Below are positions 28,901 through 33,495 of a DNA stretch of 33,495 nt, piece after piece. Origin of the DNA: Amoebophrya sp. AT5.2 (taxonomy: Eukaryota > Sar > Dinophyceae > Syndiniales > Amoebophryaceae); assembly GCA_005223375.1 (NCBI GenBank), contig RXOD01003982.1:1-33495 (forward strand), read 5' to 3'. The position numbers and the translations under genes are program-made. The first letter of the stretch is position 1; each line of letters opens with the position of its first letter. The notes beneath the pieces are model-generated. The model worked only from the letters and a program-made list of their open reading frames with translations. It was not told where the DNA came from and ran no database searches.

Positions 28901-31900
28901 CCTCCGTCGCGGTTGCACTCGCAGAAGCGGTCGCACTTGCACTGCCCCCCAAAAAATTATAATCTGCTCCCCGAAGATCGCCTCCCGACACAACTTCCGC
29001 CGGGACGTTGGGCACCAGGAGGTCTGCTAAAGGCGGGCCGCCCTGCCACTCGACGCCTCTTTTCGGGTACTGACCTTTCTCGTCCGGCACCCACGCCTGC
29101 TTCACCTCAGTGCTGCGGTAGCAGGGACTGCTTACCACAAATGCGGGCTGAAGATGCATTTCCGGATTCGCGCAAACCTTCGTCCCATGAAACCCGGGGT
29201 GCACCCGCGTAGGGTGACTCCGGATCAACGGCTGGAGCAAACTCATGCGCTCAAGCCGCTCGTCCAAGTCATCTTCGTGGTCGAGGAAATCGTGGTGGTC
29301 TCTCAAGTCCGTGACGGTGACGTACTCTCCACCGTCGGCCTCGGAGCAGGTACCCGTACTAGTTCCTGCTCTTCCGCGTATACCGGTACTCTCACTCTGG
29401 CTGCAATCGTCCGGGTCCGCCGCAGGAGACGCGCGCGAACGCTTTTTCGTGCCGCGCTTCATCGCTTTTCCCGACGCCGACGCGACCGACCCGAGGCTCG
29501 ACGCAGCCGAGGCCACCGACAAAGATCGCTGCCTCCGCGCAACCTGATGTGGCTCCTCCGACCGCCCTCGACCACCCCTGATCTCCTGCTCCGCCCCGTG
29601 GTCTCCATGATCGCTAAAGTGGCCCGCCTGAGCCATGCCAAAATCAGTCAACAGCAGCTTCGGGATGGCATTTATGTTTTCATCGCCTCCCTTCGGAAAC
29701 TGCAGCAGCACGTTTGGAGACTTAAGATCGCGGTGCATCACGCCGTGGCGGTACAAGTGAGCCAACCCATTCAGGAGGTCTTTGCCCCGCGTGTTAGAGA
29801 GGTATGAAATGCATTCTCCTCATATTAATTTAGATGGCTCATACGATCACGGAGACCGAGATAAGATCCACGCAGGACGACCGATCGAGACAAGACCAAG
29901 AGCGAAAGGGTTAGGGTGCAGAAATCGATAGTAGGGCGGAAAGGCTAGCACTGCAGCCACTGCGTCTGCGAGAAGCAGGTCCTATGTTTGTGTTTCTCAT
30001 ACCAGTTCCAGTACTACAGTATCGCCGCTTCCGCCGAGACTACACAGACCCTGCTGCTCTGGCAGCAGCATCGGTCCTACTTGTGAAGATGATTGATAGC
30101 CATAGCGTCCATCTAAAAGTGCAAATGCATTCGTCTTTATGGTTGTAAACATGCCGAGGATGTGCCAGCGCTCCAGGAGGGTTTTGTGCGACCGCCAGTG
30201 TGTGAGCAGGCCGCCGGGGGTAGTCTGGAAGTGTCCGGCGTTGCCTCTCAAGAACCGACGTAAATCCATGTCCCCACGACCCAGCAGCATCTGAGAGGTT
30301 GTTTGATACAGTACGTGCGAGTGTCGTTCTTTGGACAAAAGTAACGGGCTATGTGTCGAAGCAAAATAGATCAACTGGAACAGGAAAGTAGTTCTTGTGA
30401 AATCGCTGCTAAAACGCGTATCAGCGGGGTGCGTGTGTAGCAGTTCCTTCGCTTGTTCCGTTCGAGTTCATCGAAATATTGTTCGAAGTACAACATGTTA
30501 AAGTAGGACAGCAAGGAATAAAACATGTTGCACTTGAATGTATCTCCATGCTGCCTGCTAGCTGGTGCTCGTGGTTGTGTATAAGGGTGTTATCGATGCC
30601 ATCATCCACTCCATCCATCTGTGGGTCTCGTCGGAGCTCTTCAATGGCAACACTAAAAAAATAAATGTTCTTAAAAACTAAAGCTAAATGGCAAGTGATA
30701 GGTTGTATACTTCAACGCGTAGCTGTTGCGCCCTTGGGTGTCCCGGTCCTCCGACAGACTCCGCCCCCAGCCGGAACCCATGGTACTTGACGATGTTCGG
30801 ATGCGGCGGCAGCACGGACTGTAGGATCGCCAGCTCTTTTAACGACTGGTAGAAACAGGTGATGTCCCCGTCCACGGCCGGCAGCGGAAACACTTTCACC
30901 GCGATCGGAATATCTTCAGAATGTTCTTCGCCGCCCCCGGTGAACGAGACATCTGGATCTGCGCCAACCATCTTCTGTGCGAGCCCGAACGCACCTGCGA
31001 AGACCCGCCCCGCCACGCCGGAGCCGAGCAAAAGCGTGTCGCTGCGGGGAGCGTGCGTTGGGGCCATCGCGGGGAGCGTGCAGACTGCTGTGTCGGTTTC
31101 CATTTGGTTGTCGTGGAATTTCTTCATCACCGGGTATTCTGATTTCGCCTCTTCCCACCTATGCAGTTCGGGCGCCAGATTTCCGATCATTTTCTCCAGC
31201 CGGTCCCGGTAGTGCAGCTCCTGGTCCTCGCTGTCGAAGTAATATTTCTTCTGGTACACCTCGGCGTAATTTCTCACTTCCATTGCCCATTCGTGCACAT
31301 TTTTCGCCTTCTCGTAATTTTTCGCGCTCACCTTTTCTAGGACCGCGAGGAACATGGTTTTGGCCGGCTTTTGATTCACTGCCTTGGCCTCGGCCTCCTC
31401 CTCCGGTGTCACTTTGTCGTTCGGACGCAGCATCTATGATGGGACCAAGTGGTAAGTAGGTAAGAAACTGGTATAGGTAAGTGAATTCTTCGGGGGGCTC
31501 TTCGGGGTGCCCTTTCTTGGTGGTCCTAAAAAGAGGCCTGTGGTAGGAGAGCAGACGGCTTTTCGCGGTCGGCAAGCCTGGCGCTGGAACTCTTGCAGCG
31601 GCTATAGCCGAAAACCAATCGGCGCCACCCTAATATGCGGCCTGTTTTCTTGCCCTGCTTTCTCTAGGCCTCATCATCACGGTAGTCAGTGGCTATCCAT
31701 CGGTCCCCGGCCGCTTCGATCTACCTCTCGGTGTCTCGTCACTTGCCCATATGGTTCTTCTGTTACGTTTCTCGTTCACTTACCCTTTTGGAGGGACCTT
31801 GGGTCCTCCTCCGGGGTCACTTTCTCGTTCACTTACCATCTGGTCCCGCCATAGCATCTCCTCATGGTACTTCTGTTGCTCTCGGTCCAGTTGAGTTTGC

Positions 31901-33394
31901 AGGTCCTGCTCCCGGTGGGTCAGACCCTGAAGACCCCCTTGCACCCTAGTATGATCTCCGCCTACTGCTACTACAGCTGCTTGCCGTCGCGCAGAAGTGT
32001 ACATGCGCACTTGGTCCAGTAGGAACAGCTGCCTCCTCAATGAGAGCAGATACTCCCGCAGCCAGGGGGCGAACCGCACCGCGATTAGGTACCTTGCCTC
32101 CACCTCGCCATACAGGTCCTTCCCGATCCTCCGAAAGCCCTCCGGCACGGCGACGCTGCAGCGGCCGCAGAAGTCTTCTAGGTTTTCTTGTTGTGTCAAA
32201 GCTCCGGATTGTTCAACATCTTCCAGGCCGTGCAGCTCTTCGGTCCTCACACTGTCCGGCGTGCCGAAAATGGAGGGTGCTTGGGGTACATCACGCTCGT
32301 AGATGTCTTTCGAGGAAAAAGCCCGCGGCGGCGTTCGCGGTTGCGCAAGCTCGGAGAAGGTCGACCCCCGGGAAGAAATCGGGGTGCTGCCGCGCGTGAC
32401 CGTGGTGGCAGTGCCCGCGCCCCCGCTAGACGACCGCGAGTTCTGCCCCGCCCTTTACAGGAGGCTATCGAAAAAACCCTTTGTCTGTACTGTCTAGGGC
32501 CACATACTTATTTCAGGTGTAGTTATCCTGGTGATCGCGGCGCGACTGATCGGAAGACAATCATCTTCCGATCAGCCGTGCGATCATCACCGACCAGGAC
32601 GAGGACGGCAGCGACACCCATAGCTAAGAGAACGGTCCGAAAAATGGCAGCCTATATCATAGGCCATGCAATTTGCTGAGCGATGGGAACCAGCACTGGC
32701 CATCGAAGAGATGGAGCAACGCAGCCTCCCCGATCATGGGCACCTACTGCCGGCGATCCTAAAGAAAATAAGGAAATAGGAAATTATAGGTATTCGACGT
32801 GAAGATCGCTGAGTTATTTTTCGAGCCTTAACTCCTTCGGTTCTGCTGTGCTCCGTACGTCTGCCTCTTCATGGTGTCGGATTCACCCCGAGACGAGGAC
32901 TTCATCACGTGGCGTTTTGGCACGCACTTTTCGGAAGGTCCCGGCGTGGGGACGCACTTTCGGAAGCAGGGGTCTTGCAGGAGCAGGAAATTGTCCGGCC
33001 CGTTTGGTACTTCTATGGGGGCGCTAGTATGTTCTCCTTGCTGGTGGGCTCCCGCGTTACTATTTTCGAGGTCGACTGCTGCTGGCGGCAGCATGCCATC
33101 TTCCAGCTCAAATTGCCAAATTTCCGTGCTGTCCTCAACCTGGGCAGGATGATCCCTCGCCATGCGATTGTGCTGCATCAACTGGTGTGCACTTAGCGCC
33201 CCACCTCCCACAGCGCCGAAGGTGTATTGACGCGTCATAACGCCCGAGGTAGCAGACAGAGGGGGCTCCTCGCTGTCGCGGTTTAGCCCGTCGATGTCCA
33301 TCTGCTCGGAGACCTCGGTCGGGGTCGCGGGGTCTTGCGAAGTCGGTTTGAAATCAAACCCTGTGCTTGCCGCGAACGATAGTGAGCTCAGAAA
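25965..33394 (-). CDS. Very large protein kinase with long insertions, 5' partial (6 exons, 1780-aa fragment)
   Basis: Exons by my reading: 33394-32832, 32449-31854, 31429-30711, 30290-30153, 29783-28676, 28183-25965; the phases agree. The kinase motifs are in order: Gly loop LLGSGVAGRVFAG (~520), AVK Lys (~564), KELAIL helix C, LRVE/MLLGRGDMDLRRFL hinge, HRDLKSPNVLL (~688), DFGMA (~718), SPCYRSTEV in place of APE, DVYSLGMVFLDLIHG (~1002) and DHRPNV (~1280). It should be an active Ser/Thr-type kinase. The catalytic domain is stretched to ~770 residues (normally ~270) by acidic, Ser-rich insertions after DFG and after helix F. The ~520-residue N-terminal part includes a coiled, charged region (EEAEAKAVNQKPAKTMFLAV). 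The C-terminal ~450 residues are low complexity. I cannot name the subfamily. The start lies beyond the window. Confidence 0.88.
28184..28675 (-). other. Probable GT-AG intron in the kinase gene
   Basis: The donor AATCATT|GTTTAT and acceptor AAGTTCAG|TGATTT keep phase 1 and join TTNNH to LIFAEELWYY. AGTGAT also occurs at both ends (28630 area and 28182 area), but removal there would break the frame. Confidence 0.5.
29784..30152 (-). other. Intron before the HRD exon of the kinase, non-GT-AG
   Basis: Coding ends LLERWHILG and resumes KDLLNGLAHLYRHGVMHRD. GGC is shared at the two junctions (30153-30155 and 29784-29786). Removal keeps the frame and the expected helix E. No clear TIR is seen. 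Confidence 0.6.
30291..30710 (-). other. GT-AG intron in the kinase hinge
   Basis: The donor GTTGAA|GTATAC and acceptor AACCTCTCAG|ATGCTG are in phase 0 and join LRVE to MLLGRGDMDLRRF. The splice sites are consensus-like and there is no useful flanking repeat. Confidence 0.7.
31435..31853 (-). mobile_element. Family 2 introner in the kinase gene, 5-bp flanking repeat
   Basis: The element is 419 bp, with TIRs TATGGCGGGACCAGATGGTA against TATGATGGGACCAAGTGGTA. GATGC flanks it exactly (plus-strand GCATC at 31430-31434 and 31854-31858). Removal joins QKYHEEM to LRPNDKVTPEE. Alternatively, a consensus donor inside the TIR (CAGATG|GTAAGT) and an acceptor made at the junction (ATCATAG|ATGC) are also in frame and would retain six extra residues. 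Either way an inserted element supplies the intron. Confidence 0.92.
32455..32831 (-). mobile_element. Family 3-like introner in the kinase gene
   Basis: The element is 377 bp. On the coding strand it starts TTAAGGCTCGAAAAATAA; the inverse of its other end is TTACAGGAGGCTATCGAAAA. The flanks AGGAG and AGGGC are only partly alike (3 of 5). Removal with one flank joins AQQNRR to GQNSRSSSGG in phase. It contains a 12-bp palindrome, CTGATCGGAAGA...TCTTCCGATCAG (32546-32575). Confidence 0.68.
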
Positions 33395-33399
33395 ACACA

Positions 33400-33495
33400 T
33401 ATGGCGAAGCCAGGTGGTAAGTGGGGAACTGGTAAGTGCTAGGCGATGGGTCTCCCCTTGGGTGACGGATTGCCTTAGGTGGCGGATTGCCCTAG
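33400..33495 (-). mobile_element. Family 2 element, cut by the window end
   Basis: The end TATGGCGAAGCCAGGTGGTA followed by AGTGGGGAACTGGTAAGTG matches the 18497 end of the junction element, including CCTTGGGTGACGGATTGCC. The adjoining exon begins with TGTGT (33395-33399), the expected flanking repeat. The partner copy lies outside the window. Confidence 0.82.

Noticed and set aside
32546..32575. Resemblance of CTGATCGGAAGA / TCTTCCGATC to a sequencing-adapter end
   Set aside because: Only about 9-10 bases match and they form a symmetrical palindrome inside an intron element; there is no longer adapter sequence, so contamination is not supported.

Overview
This window looks nuclear and eukaryotic, most likely from a compact alveolate genome. 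My best guess is a parasitic dinoflagellate of the Syndiniales/Amoebophrya type. That guess rests on three things: every convincing gene lies on the minus strand in one head-to-tail array; coding genes are packed closely; and many introns are short repeat elements with terminal inverted repeats (TIRs), flanked by ~5-bp direct repeats, with splice sites that often cannot be GT-AG. Such introners have been reported from Amoebophrya, as I recall. The species assignment is inference; the intron structure is visible in the sequence.

Layout in transcription order (right to left). (1) A very large protein kinase, 33394 to 25965, six exons, 5' end outside the window. (2) A basic hypothetical reading frame at 25664-25006 and a weak small one at 23963-23667. 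(3) A secreted-type protein with thrombospondin-1-like Cys repeats, Ser/Thr-rich linkers and a cupredoxin-like segment, 22946 to about 18903. (4) An ATR-type PI3K-like checkpoint kinase (FAT, kinase, FATC) in nine exons, 18491 to 11665; its N-terminal HEAT region is missing. (5) A two-exon gene with faint endonuclease/exonuclease/phosphatase similarity, 10583 to 8423. (6) A 596-residue hypothetical protein, 7961 to 6171. (7) An Hsp110/Hsp70-like gene in five exons, 5307 to 2110, that appears to lack the beta substrate-binding domain and ends in TPR repeats. (8) A 265-residue hypothetical protein, 928 to 131.

The most interesting content is the introns. At least three TIR families recur in unrelated genes: family 1 (TTAGAAAG...CTTTCTAA) twice in ATR; family 3 (TTAAGGG...TTCAACCTCTAA and relatives) in ATR, twice in the secreted gene, and a relative in the kinase; family 2 (TATGGCG...CATA, carrying GGTAAGT in the TIR) in the kinase and at the secreted-gene/ATR junction. 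Removing the element plus one copy of its ~5-bp repeat keeps the frame through the whole ATR fragment (1346 aa), the kinase fragment (1780 aa) and the secreted protein. Elsewhere in the same genes ordinary GT-AG introns occur, so two intron classes coexist.

One family 2 element (18497-18942) has no matching flanking repeat. It sits exactly where the secreted gene meets the truncated ATR gene, which points to recombination between element copies or an assembly misjoin. I found no rRNA, tRNA, CRISPR array or prokaryotic operon signals.
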